Assembly (NCBI GenBank): GCA_024102635.1
Contig: JAGFJO010000045.1
Coordinates: 1 to 38,450, forward strand
DNA: 38,450 nucleotides
Origin: Deltaproteobacteria bacterium
Lineage (GTDB): Bacteria; Bdellovibrionota_C; UBA2361; JAGFJO01
Direction of reading: 5' to 3'
Every line of letters begins with the position of its first letter. Within the stretch, counting starts at the first letter, position 1. Below are positions 15,416 through 23,971 of this stretch, one piece after another. Both the position numbers and the translations under genes were made by a program. The notes beneath the pieces are model-generated. The model did no database searches, had not been told where the DNA came from, and saw only the letters and a program-made list of their open reading frames with translations.

Positions 15416-16330
15416 TTAGCGTGACAGAACTCCCCGTACCTGAGCGATTATGCCATCCATTCCGTTTGAGGATCCACCCACAGGATAGAATCGGCGGCTC
15501 TTAACGGGGCTTCCGAAGTAAGCTGAATTTGGCAGAGATGGACTGTACAGACGACCGGGATTAATCGCCATCGAGTTCCTACTGAATGTAGAAGACTCAA
15601 GGTTTAGGGCCGTCAATATCGAACCTAGGCCGGAATTCATCTCATTTTGAACAGCTGAACTTATTCCTGTGACGCTGCGGGTAAAGCCGCCAGTAACGTC
15701 ATCATAAAACTTGCTGACCGCTCCGCCGGTATCGGATACCGATTTTTGCAGGCCGCTCAGGAACCCACCACTCGAACTGCTGACTGAAGCGGCCTCAGGA
15801 AGGTGAAAGTACTCCAGCTCACCATACAATCTCTCCATAGCACCGGCTTGGCGTGTATCTTTAGAATTCTGATACGTTGATGAAGAGGGGTATAGAACCG
15901 CTTTGCCGATTAGAAAGGTTGCGAGCAAATATACAAAAGACATTCCTACCGCTCTGAAGCAGCTGAATACAGAAGCCGCAAGCGCAAGGAGTGCAAACAT
16001 CAGTCCGGCCACTCCGACCGACTCCTCCCATCCTGGGAATCGATAGTCAAGAAAGCTTCTATTAAACAAAAGAAATCCGAGTAGGCAGATGACCAGCAGA
16101 TTGCCGAGCTGTCCGGCCGAGCCGAACAGTCCCGTACGGCCGCTTCCCGCATACGCCAGAGCTCTGGCCGGCATTGAGAAAAGACCTCCAACCAGCCTGA
16201 AAGGAGCAAATGCTAGGACTCCCAATCCTGCCGCAAGCGAGCCGACGCCGAATGTCCGGTGAGGAACCATCACATACTGGCCTGCGTTCCTCTTATCCCG
16301 GGAATCTTTGATCACATAACGTTTTGCCAT
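15416..16330 (-). CDS. Multi-pass membrane protein, unknown function
   Basis: This 304-residue protein starts with a basic 20-residue segment, then shows four likely hydrophobic segments (about residues 28-52, 75-92, 103-125 and 128-148), followed by a 150-residue Ser/Gly-rich soluble tail with an amphipathic stretch (GGFLSGLQKSVSDTGGAVSKFYDDV). I recognise no family. A GAGAGGG box precedes the ATG. Its first 38 bases overlap the end of the upstream membrane protein gene, so the two are probably co-translated and may form one complex. Confidence 0.6.
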   Translation of the reverse strand: MAKRYVIKDSRDKRNAGQYVMVPHRTFGVGSLAAGLGVLAFAPFRLVGGLFSMPARALAYAGSGRTGLFGSAGQLGNLLVICLLGFLLFNRSFLDYRFPGWEESVGVAGLMFALLALAASVFSCFRAVGMSFVYLLATFLIGKAVLYPSSSTYQNSKDTRQAGAMERLYGELEYFHLPEAASVSSSSGGFLSGLQKSVSDTGGAVSKFYDDVTGGFTRSVTGISSAVQNEMNSGLGSILTALNLESSTFSRNSMAINPGRLYSPSLPNSAYFGSPVKSRRFYPVGGSSNGMDGIIAQVRGVLSR

Positions 16331-17009
16331 TTCTCACCCTCTCCAAAACCTTCCCTGATAACATGACGAAAAATTTTTTCAGAATTCTACCGAACAGAGC
16401 TGCGCTGCATACCAGAAAAGATAGCAACGCTATTCCGATGGATCCGTGGGTTGTGGCTGACAAAGTAACATTTAGAGGATCCATTACAAAAACTACAAAA
16501 ACCGAGAGCGAGTAAAGAAATGAGCCGGCAACCAGCACGTAGAAGATAATTGCTAACAGAAATGCTGCGGCATGCACCGCTAGAAGGGATGAAAGACTCG
16601 TGATTGGTAGCCTCCGCTTGAACAGTTCCAGGGTCATCTCGACGGTGCACGATCCTCCCTGTTTAGTGATCTGCAAGGGACGTAGCTCAGGCCTGAATTC
16701 CACTACTTGTGAGGCAGCGGCAGGCAGTCCTGCCATCCAAAACCGCCGTCTGTGGGAGATGCGAAGGATATCCGCCCCCTGCGCTTGGCAGAGACCCGCC
16801 AGCACAATATTATCCTTAACCCCAATCTTTCCAAGGAACCAGCTCGGGCTGAGCGGTCGATTGAAGCGGCGGCGAAAATCCCTGACGTATGAGGCTGCTA
16901 TTTTATCAGCAAGATGGAAGTTGTTGCACAGGCTTTCCTGTACCCTCTGCCAGGCTATCTCAGCGAAAGAAAGGTCCCGTAGTACGCGAAGCTCCGCGGC
17001 TGATGACAC
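16293..17009 (-). CDS. Membrane protein with N-terminal cytoplasmic domain, unknown function
   Basis: A GTG at 17009 is chosen as start because GGAGG (17019-17023 on the minus strand) lies nine bases upstream; the open frame extends to a TTG at 17045 with no such support. The 238-residue product has a soluble N-terminal domain of about 145 residues with several Arg-rich helices, then hydrophobic segments at about 150-180 and 195-215 and a basic C-terminal tail. It contains no known motif that I recognise. It overlaps the following membrane gene by 38 bp. Confidence 0.55.
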   Translation of the reverse strand: MSSAAELRVLRDLSFAEIAWQRVQESLCNNFHLADKIAASYVRDFRRRFNRPLSPSWFLGKIGVKDNIVLAGLCQAQGADILRISHRRRFWMAGLPAAASQVVEFRPELRPLQITKQGGSCTVEMTLELFKRRLPITSLSSLLAVHAAAFLLAIIFYVLVAGSFLYSLSVFVVFVMDPLNVTLSATTHGSIGIALLSFLVCSAALFGRILKKFFVMLSGKVLERVRNGKTLCDQRFPG

Positions 17010-17247
17010 TCTTAAAACCTCCGGCCCTGCTTCAATAGTTCCCAAAAAACACAGGGCTTAAATATGTTATGAGCCAGAGATAAGCTTTCGACGCATATCT
17101 AGGACGCAGGAGGTAGCGCCAAGCGGCTGTAATTACGCCTATTTTTGATTAGATTGCCGAAAGTCACCTTACCGAAGTCTTTTACACGACTGTGAGCGGA
17201 ATTCTTCCTCGACTACGCGGCTGTCCGGCAAGGACGTGAGTCGTCCA
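17010..17247. other. Gap of about 240 bp with no recognisable gene
   Basis: The stretch lies between two minus-strand genes. It probably holds the promoter of the membrane-protein pair; I see no structured RNA or strong terminator in it. Confidence 0.3.
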
Positions 17248-18483
17248 CTAGGCTAGCTTTTTGCCTATGATCATAGTGGTGCTTGCCAGCTCGAAATTTT
17301 TCTCGGCGGAAAGCTGCTTCACGAAGTCTCGATCCAGATAGCTAGAGGCCTCTCCGATTAGGTTTCCGATAGGCATAGAAAGAAAGTTAGCGCGCGCCTC
17401 GCCATTCAATCCATCGGCCCAACTGCGCAGAATCCACGTAAGGCTCCATATCGGCAATCCGCTTTGCAAAACCGCCCTATCGGTTATCTCTATCCGCCCT
17501 TCGAACAGATTAGAAAGGCCCTGTGAAGTCATATTGTAATAGTGGTTAGGATACCCATGCACCGGCTGTAGCAAGGGCACTACACAATAAAGAATACCTC
17601 CCGGTTTTAGAACGCGCGATAGCTCGGCGGCGCTTTTGAAGGGATCCTTTACATGCTCCAACACCGCAAGTGAAAACACCGCATCAAAGCTTGCATCCTT
17701 GAAGGGCAGCTTCTCATTAATTCCTAGAACATCAGTGCTTCTGTACGGCACTATTTCGTAGTTAATAACATTAGGAAACTCAAATTCGCGCTTCCCCGCT
17801 CCGCAATCAAGAATAAGCCCGTCGTAATATTTCCCGATAAAAGAATTCGCAATTCTGTCATAATCATTGGACGAGACATTCAGTGTATCGACTACCCCGA
17901 ATTGCTCTCTTGTTGCACTGCTAAGAAAATCGAAGTACTTGGGCCGCCGGGTGAAAGTGGCTCTGCAGGAGCCGCATTCCATAATTCCCTCACTATCGAT
18001 AGAAAGCGAGCTTTTACATTCTGGGCAGCACAATAGCTTCGCGACACGATCCAGCTTCTCTGCCTTGAACTTTGCCTTTACCGGTGCACTGGTCTCAAGC
18101 GGAACAATGCGGGTAGTGCTTCCGCCGGTATGTTTAAAATCGACTCTTAGCCATGGCTGCTGGCCAGCTGATACTTCGGCAAATCCTTCAAAGCCCGTAG
18201 TATGAGGGTATTGTGGATATGCAGCGGCAACGTCCGGGCGAGCGACAAGGGGGAGCGAGATGCTGGAGTGCTCGGGCAATATAACCCGCTCAACCGGCTG
18301 CCTGCTTGCTACCCAACCTCGCAAACATATTCTTCCCGAATCGGAATTCCCCGTCTCGCTGTCGAAATGAACGATAATTTCATCCTCCAACGCAACAGTT
18401 GATGATGACGGAGGACGGCCGCCGGCCAGCGGCTTCATGCTCTTATAGGCGCTTCTAACGATTTTTCGGACTGCGTTTAACAT
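17248..18483 (-). CDS. SAM-dependent methyltransferase with Trm112-like zinc ribbon
   Basis: This 411-residue protein has three parts. Residues about 30-135 form a beta-rich module with GRICLRGWVAS and RPDVAAAYPQYPHTTGFEG, a pattern I associate with N-terminal modules of bacterial surface-glycan enzymes. Residues about 145-185 are a Trm112-like zinc ribbon (two Cys pairs, LLCCPECKSSL and MECGSCRATF). Residues about 210-340 are a class I methyltransferase with motif I LILDCGAGKREF, the acidic end of strand 2, and motif IV AVFSLAVLEHVKDP followed by LKPGG. The likely role is methylation in glycan or secondary metabolism; the acceptor is unknown. It is followed, 127 bp upstream on the same strand, by the SxtJ/carbamoyltransferase pair. 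Confidence 0.8.
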   Translation of the reverse strand: MLNAVRKIVRSAYKSMKPLAGGRPPSSSTVALEDEIIVHFDSETGNSDSGRICLRGWVASRQPVERVILPEHSSISLPLVARPDVAAAYPQYPHTTGFEGFAEVSAGQQPWLRVDFKHTGGSTTRIVPLETSAPVKAKFKAEKLDRVAKLLCCPECKSSLSIDSEGIMECGSCRATFTRRPKYFDFLSSATREQFGVVDTLNVSSNDYDRIANSFIGKYYDGLILDCGAGKREFEFPNVINYEIVPYRSTDVLGINEKLPFKDASFDAVFSLAVLEHVKDPFKSAAELSRVLKPGGILYCVVPLLQPVHGYPNHYYNMTSQGLSNLFEGRIEITDRAVLQSGLPIWSLTWILRSWADGLNGEARANFLSMPIGNLIGEASSYLDRDFVKQLSAEKNFELASTTMIIGKKLA

Positions 18484-18527
18484 TGAATGGAGGACGCTTA
18501 CCTAAGTCGATCTGAGCATCTATGAAT

Positions 18528-18539
18528 TTTAAGCTTAAA
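18528..18539. promoter_or_regulatory. Perfect 12-bp palindrome TTTAAGCTTAAA upstream of the methyltransferase gene
   Basis: This AT-rich perfect palindrome lies 45 bp before the methyltransferase start, in the 127-bp gap where its promoter would sit. It could be an operator or a chance AT palindrome. Confidence 0.3.
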
Positions 18540-18610
18540 TATTGTGAAAAATCAATCTAATGAATCAGACGTATTTGGGTCGACATTGGCGCGGCTGAAA
18601 TAAGCGTTTT

Positions 18611-19120
18611 CTAGAATTGGCGTTCGAGCAGCTTGAAGTCGTTGTACTTGTCGCTCCTCTCTTCCCAATACGTCTCAACGGGCTGCCGGAAAGTAGTGTC
18701 CATCACCTTAATACGGCACACCTTGAGTAATACCGAGATAGGAATCAGGGCGATTGACCAAGCTACGAACAGAATAAGAGTGGTCATTACGATGCCGAGG
18801 ATATGAGCAAACTTCATCCAGCCGTCCCACACTGGGTACAAAATTACGGGGACGAAATGACCGATAGCATAAAGGACCAGCGACACCACTGCCAGTGCTG
18901 CCGGTGTAGCCAGCGTCGCCCCGTCTTTTAGGAGAAGATAGATAGCGACGATATTAAAAATTACCGCAAAGAGAGCGGCGAACTCTTTGATGTGTTGACG
19001 AATCGGTCTGCGAAAATAAAGCTCGTCGAGCTTGCTCTTCGGGCGTTCTTTGCCTGCGAAACCTTCAACCACTTCTAGTCTAGTTCGAATTTCTCTTGCC
19101 AGTTCTCCTTGTCCTGCCAC
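18611..19120 (-). CDS. SxtJ-like membrane protein
   Basis: This 169-residue protein has a polar N-terminus with KLDELYFRRPIRQHIKEFAALF, then three hydrophobic segments (about residues 47-66, 72-94 and 105-132) and a charged C-terminus with YWEERSDKYNDFKLLERQF. A small membrane protein of this size directly after a NodU/TobZ carbamoyltransferase matches the SxtJ family named from saxitoxin clusters; its biochemical role is unknown. GTG at 19120 is the start: AAGGAGG (19131-19137 on the minus strand) precedes it by ten bases. The gene overlaps the carbamoyltransferase gene by 46 bp, so production is likely coupled. Confidence 0.75.
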   Translation of the reverse strand: MAGQGELAREIRTRLEVVEGFAGKERPKSKLDELYFRRPIRQHIKEFAALFAVIFNIVAIYLLLKDGATLATPAALAVVSLVLYAIGHFVPVILYPVWDGWMKFAHILGIVMTTLILFVAWSIALIPISVLLKVCRIKVMDTTFRQPVETYWEERSDKYNDFKLLERQF

Positions 19121-20892
19121 TTTGGTTGCTCCTCCTTAAACATCAGGAAGTTGTTAACGACAAGGCAATCCATCTCGGTACGCATGAAACAAGTGTAAGC
19201 ATCGCTCGGCGTGCATACAATCGGCTCGCCTCGCACGTTAAAACTGGTATTCACGAGAACAGGACAACCTGTCTTTTGGTAAAATGCATTCAGTAAACTG
19301 TAGAAGCCGGGATGCTCCTCTTTCCTAACGGTCTGGACTCTTGCCGAATAGTCAACATGCGTGACCGCAGGAATATCAGAGCGCGGCACGTTGAGCTTTG
19401 CAATTCCGAACAATTTCTCCTGATCTGCCGTCATCTTTACCCGTCGAGATTCCTTTACAGGAGCAACGAGCAGCATATACGGCGAGTCATGGTCGAGTTC
19501 AAAGTATTCCGAGCAGTGCTCACGCATAACAGCCGGAGCGAATGGCCGGAATGATTCCCTGTACTTGATTTTCAAATTCATTTTTGACTGCATTGAAGCC
19601 GAGCGCGGATCGCCAATGATACTGCGGTTACCTAGAGCCCGGGGACCGAACTCCATGCGTCCCTGGAACCATCCGACTATCTTTTCCTCAGCAAGCAGCT
19701 CGGCAACGCGGCCGTACAATTTGTCGTAGTCCATGCGGTGAAAAACCGCCCCCAGCTGCGTCAGATGATTTACAACTTCATCGGCCGAGAATTCAGGTCC
19801 GAGCAGCGATGCAGATTGCGCGTCGCGCTGGCCGTCCATCTTACGCGGATTATTCAGGTAGCCGTACCAAACACACAAGGCGGCACCCAAAGCGCCACCG
19901 GCATCACCAGCCGCCGGCTGAATCCAGATATTTTTGAAGGGCCCTTCTCTGAGCACCCGGCCATTTCCAACGCAATTGAGCGCAACGCCACCTGCAAGAC
20001 AGAGACTATCCAAGCCGGACTCTTTGTGCAGGTAACGGGCCTGCCGCAGCATGGTCTCTTCAACTACTTCCTGAATCGACCGTGCCAAGTCCATCTCCCG
20101 CTGGCTAAGCGGTGATTCGGGCTTACGGCGTGGACCGCCGAAAAGATCCGCGAAATCATCGTTGGTCATCCTTAGGCCCGACATATAGTCGAAGTACTTG
20201 AGGTTCAGATGAAAAGATCCATCTTCCTTTAGGTCAATAAGATTATCGTATATAGTCTGTACGTACTTCGGCTCACCGTAAGGAGCCAAGCCCATGACCT
20301 TATATTCACCCGAATTCACCTTGAAGCCGGTGTAATAGGTGAATGCGGAATAGAGCAGCCCCAGCGAATGAGGGAACTTGATATCTTTCATCAAGGAGAA
20401 TTGGTTCCCCTTACCTATTCCTAAGCTATTGGTGGTCCACTCGCCTACTCCATCGATGGTGAGTATTGCGGCATCAGTGAAGGGCGACGGGTAGAACGCG
20501 CTGCCGGCATGGCTCTGATGATGCTCAGTAAATAGTATCTCTCCCTCATAGTTAAGCGCGTTCTTAATCGTGTCAGGAATCCACAGTTTATGCTTAAGCC
20601 AAAGCGGCATCGCCTTAGCGTAGGAAGTAAAACCTTTTGGAGCGGTAGTAAGATAAGTCTCCAGCAAGCGCTCAAACTTAAGAACCGGCTTATCGTAGAA
20701 AACGACGTAATCCAGGTCCTTTGCTTCTATTCCGGCAAAGGAGAGGCAGAAGTTGCAAGCATTAGAAGGGAATTCAAAATCGTGCTTCTTACGGGTAAAG
20801 CGCTCCTCTTGAGCCGCCGCGACAATTTTTCCATCCTGCACCAAACAAGCAGCGCTATCGTGGTAAAACGCGGAAATTCCTAGGATATTCAT
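19075..20892 (-). CDS. O-carbamoyltransferase, NodU/TobZ/CmcH family
   Basis: The 605-residue protein transfers a carbamoyl group from carbamoyl phosphate, through carbamoyl-adenylate, to a hydroxyl acceptor. The N-terminal Kae1-like domain shows MNILGISAFYHDSAACL, the metal-binding histidines in EHHQSHAGSAFYPS, DGVGEWTT, and LAGGVALNCVGNG with AAGDAGGALGAAL. The C-terminal YrdC-like domain shows GRMEFGPRALGNRSI, FRPFAPAV and LVNTSFNVRGEPIV. ATG at 20892 gives the standard N-terminus; the frame extends to a TTG at 20907. With SxtJ, a methyltransferase and a TylF homologue in the region, the acceptor is probably a sugar of a surface glycan or a secreted metabolite (inference). Confidence 0.92.
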   Translation of the reverse strand: MNILGISAFYHDSAACLVQDGKIVAAAQEERFTRKKHDFEFPSNACNFCLSFAGIEAKDLDYVVFYDKPVLKFERLLETYLTTAPKGFTSYAKAMPLWLKHKLWIPDTIKNALNYEGEILFTEHHQSHAGSAFYPSPFTDAAILTIDGVGEWTTNSLGIGKGNQFSLMKDIKFPHSLGLLYSAFTYYTGFKVNSGEYKVMGLAPYGEPKYVQTIYDNLIDLKEDGSFHLNLKYFDYMSGLRMTNDDFADLFGGPRRKPESPLSQREMDLARSIQEVVEETMLRQARYLHKESGLDSLCLAGGVALNCVGNGRVLREGPFKNIWIQPAAGDAGGALGAALCVWYGYLNNPRKMDGQRDAQSASLLGPEFSADEVVNHLTQLGAVFHRMDYDKLYGRVAELLAEEKIVGWFQGRMEFGPRALGNRSIIGDPRSASMQSKMNLKIKYRESFRPFAPAVMREHCSEYFELDHDSPYMLLVAPVKESRRVKMTADQEKLFGIAKLNVPRSDIPAVTHVDYSARVQTVRKEEHPGFYSLLNAFYQKTGCPVLVNTSFNVRGEPIVCTPSDAYTCFMRTEMDCLVVNNFLMFKEEQPKWQDKENWQEKFELD

Positions 20893-20939
20893 TGAACTCA
20901 ATATCAATAATTATTGTCCGCAGTAGTATACCCGTTCGA

Positions 20940-21800
20940 TTAGAGTTGTCGAGTGCTGACATGCAGCGTGCGGCCGAATTGCACCGCCTGACCTGGCCTG
21001 GCGATCCCGGAAATATTGCCAGTAGTTTCAATGTTATGGTCGAAAAGCAATACGACACTGGACCCCATATTAAAAGTGCCGAGCTTCTCACCTGCCGAGA
21101 TCGCCTTACCTTGATTATAATCGCGAAATTCTGGTGAATGCGGCCTCTTAGAGCTGCAAAATTGAAACTGATTAGTTAGCCAGTCATCGTAAGTTACGCT
21201 CATTCGCCCCACGTTCGTAGCTCCAACCATCACGACAGCAACCAGCCCGTAGTCGGGCGACCGGATGAAAGTTACAAGCCGCTCATTTACCGCAAAAAGA
21301 TTACTTATGTTATTGAGCGCCCAGCCGTTAACAGGCCAAAGATTACCCGGAATATATAGGCTTGAAACTATCTCTCCACTCACTGGGCTATGGACATGAT
21401 GGTAATCCCGCGGCGATAGATAGAGATTGAAAAAGTACCCTTGCTCGTATCGTTCCGAGTACTGCCCCTGCAGCAAACTCCGCACAGAGTACTCCTTATC
21501 CTTGATCTGCGGCAGCATTCCGTCGCTAATCTTTCCAAGAGAGCGCAGTGTTCCGTCAATCGGCGAGAGCAGTCCGTCCTCGAGCGCTCGGGCACCCGGT
21601 TTCAGGTCTCGCACAAAAAAGTCACCTATTGAGCGGTAAGATGCGAGCGGCTTCTCAATCTCGTCCAAGTTTATGCGGTTGAGTTTTGCGAATATCGAGA
21701 CGGACGCAAGCGAAATTGGATATGGCAGTGGAATACGCGCCAGCTTGCCTAGAATATAGCTAAGATGATTTTTAGGAAGATATCTAAGGATTCCGTACAT
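20940..21800 (-). CDS. psd: Phosphatidylserine decarboxylase proenzyme
   Basis: Psd makes phosphatidylethanolamine at the inner membrane. It cleaves itself to give a pyruvoyl group at the serine of a Gly-Ser site, here in FNMGSSVVLLF near the C-terminus; the usual LGST is replaced by MGSS, which keeps the required Gly-Ser. Other family blocks are FFVRDLKPGAR, SPIDGTLRSLG, YLSPRDYHHVHSPVSG (catalytic histidines), and NERLVTF, VGATNVGRM. ATG at 21800 is preferred; the frame extends to a TTG at 21827. The length of 286 residues is the long (E. coli-like) form. It lies 47 bp upstream of the carbamoyltransferase gene and 58 bp downstream of the E1 fusion gene, all on one strand. Confidence 0.94.
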   Translation of the reverse strand: MYGILRYLPKNHLSYILGKLARIPLPYPISLASVSIFAKLNRINLDEIEKPLASYRSIGDFFVRDLKPGARALEDGLLSPIDGTLRSLGKISDGMLPQIKDKEYSVRSLLQGQYSERYEQGYFFNLYLSPRDYHHVHSPVSGEIVSSLYIPGNLWPVNGWALNNISNLFAVNERLVTFIRSPDYGLVAVVMVGATNVGRMSVTYDDWLTNQFQFCSSKRPHSPEFRDYNQGKAISAGEKLGTFNMGSSVVLLFDHNIETTGNISGIARPGQAVQFGRTLHVSTRQL

Positions 21801-21858
21801 AGCCGCCGCGGTCCTGCATTTTAACAAAGCAAGGCAGCTTATCTTAGAGCAAGCGCCG

Positions 21859-23877
21859 TCAGTATGCCAGTAAGGCCTCGAGCTCCCCTGCTAAGCGAGA
21901 TTTTGCGAGAAAATTCTGCTCCAGCTCAGGAGCAAACGGAACGGGCGTGTCCAGGCTAGCGACTCTAAAAACAGGAGCATCCAGATACTGGAAGCATTCG
22001 CGCGCGGCGATGGCGCTGATCTCGGCGCCAAATCCCGCAGTCAATGTATCTTCGTGCAGGACAAGAAGCCGTCCAGTTTTTTCTACGCTTTTAATTATGA
22101 TCTCTTTATCAAGCGGCACCAGCGTCCGTAGATCTACGACTTCAACAGAGAGCTGCTTGTGCTGTTCCAGGTAAGATATAGCCCAGTGAACTCCAGCACC
22201 GTAAGTGACTATCGTCGCATCGTCGCCTTCCATTACTACGCGTCCTTTACCTAACGGCTCATAGTATGGCTCTTCCGGGATCTCCTGCTCCACGCTGCGA
22301 TACAATGCCTTGTGCTCGAAAAACATAACCGGATTCGGATCTGCAATCGCCGATAGCAAGAGCCCTTTGGCATCATGCGGGAAAGCGGGATACACTACTT
22401 TGAGCCCCGGTGTATGAATAAACCAGATCTCGTTGCTCTGGGAGTGGAATGGCCCTGCTGCTACACCGGCTCCGCACGGCAGCCTTATTACGACATCTGC
22501 ATTCTGCCCCCAACGGTAATGAACCTTAGCCAGATTATTTACCACCTGGGTAAACCCCGAGCTTACAAAATCTGCAAATTGCATCTCTACCACGGACTTG
22601 ATTCCTTCAATCGAGAGTCCGAGAGCTGCTCCGATAATCGCCGACTCACAAAGAGGCGTGTTTCTTACCCGCTCCCGTCCGAACTGCCGTAAAAACCCCT
22701 CCGTAACTTTGAAGACGCCGCCGTACTCAGCAATATCCTGCCCCATTAACACTAGATTGGGATATCTCTCCATGGCCTGCCGTAGTCCATCCGACACTGC
22801 ATCCACGTAGCGCCGTTTTCTCTTGCTGCCGGAGGGCGGCAAGTGATTACTGCCCTCCCCCAGCATATAAACCTCATTCAGCTCTGTACGCGAATCGGGC
22901 TCTACCGGAGGTGCAGAAAAGGCCACCTCTATAGCAGCCTCTATCCGCGCATTCACCTCTCTTCGTGTACGTGCTATATCCAGCTCGTTAACAACTCCCC
23001 ATCTCAGTAGGGCGCTTTCAAACTGCTGAATCGGATCCCTTGCAGCCCATTCCTTAAGCAGCTCAGGCGGGACATACTTTACCCCCGATGCCTCCTCGTG
23101 TCCGCGCATTCTAAATGTTTTGCATTCGATCAATACAGGCCGCGGGCGCTCGCGTATCACCTCTGCCGAGGCCTTAACCAAATCATAAACCGCCAGCAGA
23201 TCATTGCCGTCCACGAGATGCGCCTCTATCCCGTAGCCCGCACCTCTATCCACCAGATCGGTGCAGCGATACTGCTCGGTTACCGGAGTTGAAAGCCCAT
23301 ATCCGTTATTTTCAATTAGGAATATAACAGGAAGCTCCCATACTGCGGCGACATTAATGGCCTCATGAAAGTCGCCTTGGCTTGTTCCACCATCACCGCA
23401 GAACACCAGCGCACACCTTTTTATTTTTTTAAGTTTATGCGCAAGCGCGATGCCATCGGCTACGGCCATCTGCGGACCTAAATGCGAGATCATCCCGACG
23501 ATGTGGTGCTCTTTGGCGCCAAAATGGAAGGACCTATCTCTTCCCTTCGTGAAGCCCCCCTCGCGCCCCTGAAACTGCAAGAAAAGTTTATCGAGCGGAA
23601 CATCCCTTGTAGTAAAAACACCAAGGTTGCGATGAAGTGGGAGGATGTATTCGTCTTTTATAAGCGCCGCTGTACTTCCAACAGCTATTGCCTCCTGCCC
23701 GATACCCGAAAACCATTTACTGATCCTTCCCTGCCGCAGCAACAAAAGCATGCGTTCCTCAATGAGGCGCGGCGTTAAAATCTGCTCATATAGTTTGGTA
23801 AGAAGCTCGTTCGGATGACGCTGAGGCGGAGCTTCTCTCGACTCCAGGCTAAGGGCAGAGGTGGCTTTTTCGAGCAT
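21859..23877 (-). CDS. 2-oxoacid dehydrogenase E1, alpha and beta subunits fused
   Basis: This 672-residue protein joins both halves of the ThDP-dependent E1 that oxidatively decarboxylates branched-chain 2-oxoacids or pyruvate. The alpha half (residues about 20-330) shows the ThDP motif beginning FCGDGGTSQGDFHEA and ending IENNGYGLST, and the phosphorylation-loop-like FRMRGHEEA. The beta half (about 345-672) shows MGQDIAEYGGVFKVTEG, NTPLCESAIIGAALG, and a transketolase C-terminal domain with VDLRTLVPLDKE and HEDTLTAGFGAEI. The linker is short. E2 and E3 genes are not adjacent. Similarity looks closer to branched-chain (BKD) than pyruvate E1, but I would not fix the substrate from sequence alone. 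Confidence 0.92.
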   Translation of the reverse strand: MLEKATSALSLESREAPPQRHPNELLTKLYEQILTPRLIEERMLLLLRQGRISKWFSGIGQEAIAVGSTAALIKDEYILPLHRNLGVFTTRDVPLDKLFLQFQGREGGFTKGRDRSFHFGAKEHHIVGMISHLGPQMAVADGIALAHKLKKIKRCALVFCGDGGTSQGDFHEAINVAAVWELPVIFLIENNGYGLSTPVTEQYRCTDLVDRGAGYGIEAHLVDGNDLLAVYDLVKASAEVIRERPRPVLIECKTFRMRGHEEASGVKYVPPELLKEWAARDPIQQFESALLRWGVVNELDIARTRREVNARIEAAIEVAFSAPPVEPDSRTELNEVYMLGEGSNHLPPSGSKRKRRYVDAVSDGLRQAMERYPNLVLMGQDIAEYGGVFKVTEGFLRQFGRERVRNTPLCESAIIGAALGLSIEGIKSVVEMQFADFVSSGFTQVVNNLAKVHYRWGQNADVVIRLPCGAGVAAGPFHSQSNEIWFIHTPGLKVVYPAFPHDAKGLLLSAIADPNPVMFFEHKALYRSVEQEIPEEPYYEPLGKGRVVMEGDDATIVTYGAGVHWAISYLEQHKQLSVEVVDLRTLVPLDKEIIIKSVEKTGRLLVLHEDTLTAGFGAEISAIAARECFQYLDAPVFRVASLDTPVPFAPELEQNFLAKSRLAGELEALLAY

Positions 23878-23895
23878 ATACCTGTAATATCACCT

Positions 23896-23922
23896 ACATT
23901 TATCGATAGCTATATCGAATGT
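23896..23922. promoter_or_regulatory. Imperfect palindrome in the E1-fusion/dapL divergent promoter region
   Basis: TCGATA (23903-23908) and TATCGA (23913-23918) flank GCTA, and ACAT (23896-23899) with ATGT (23919-23922) extends the symmetry with a small bulge. It sits in the 94-bp gap between the divergent E1-fusion and dapL genes, so it could bind a dimeric regulator acting on both. Confidence 0.4.
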
Positions 23923-23971
23923 AACCTTTCAGCTGGGGGAATAGGTTGCTTTATCAACTTTGGGATAAATA

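Noticed and set aside
15402..15421. Bidirectional terminator between hemL and the membrane gene
   Set aside because: CGCTA/TAGCG is only five pairs with a ten-base loop and no T tract.
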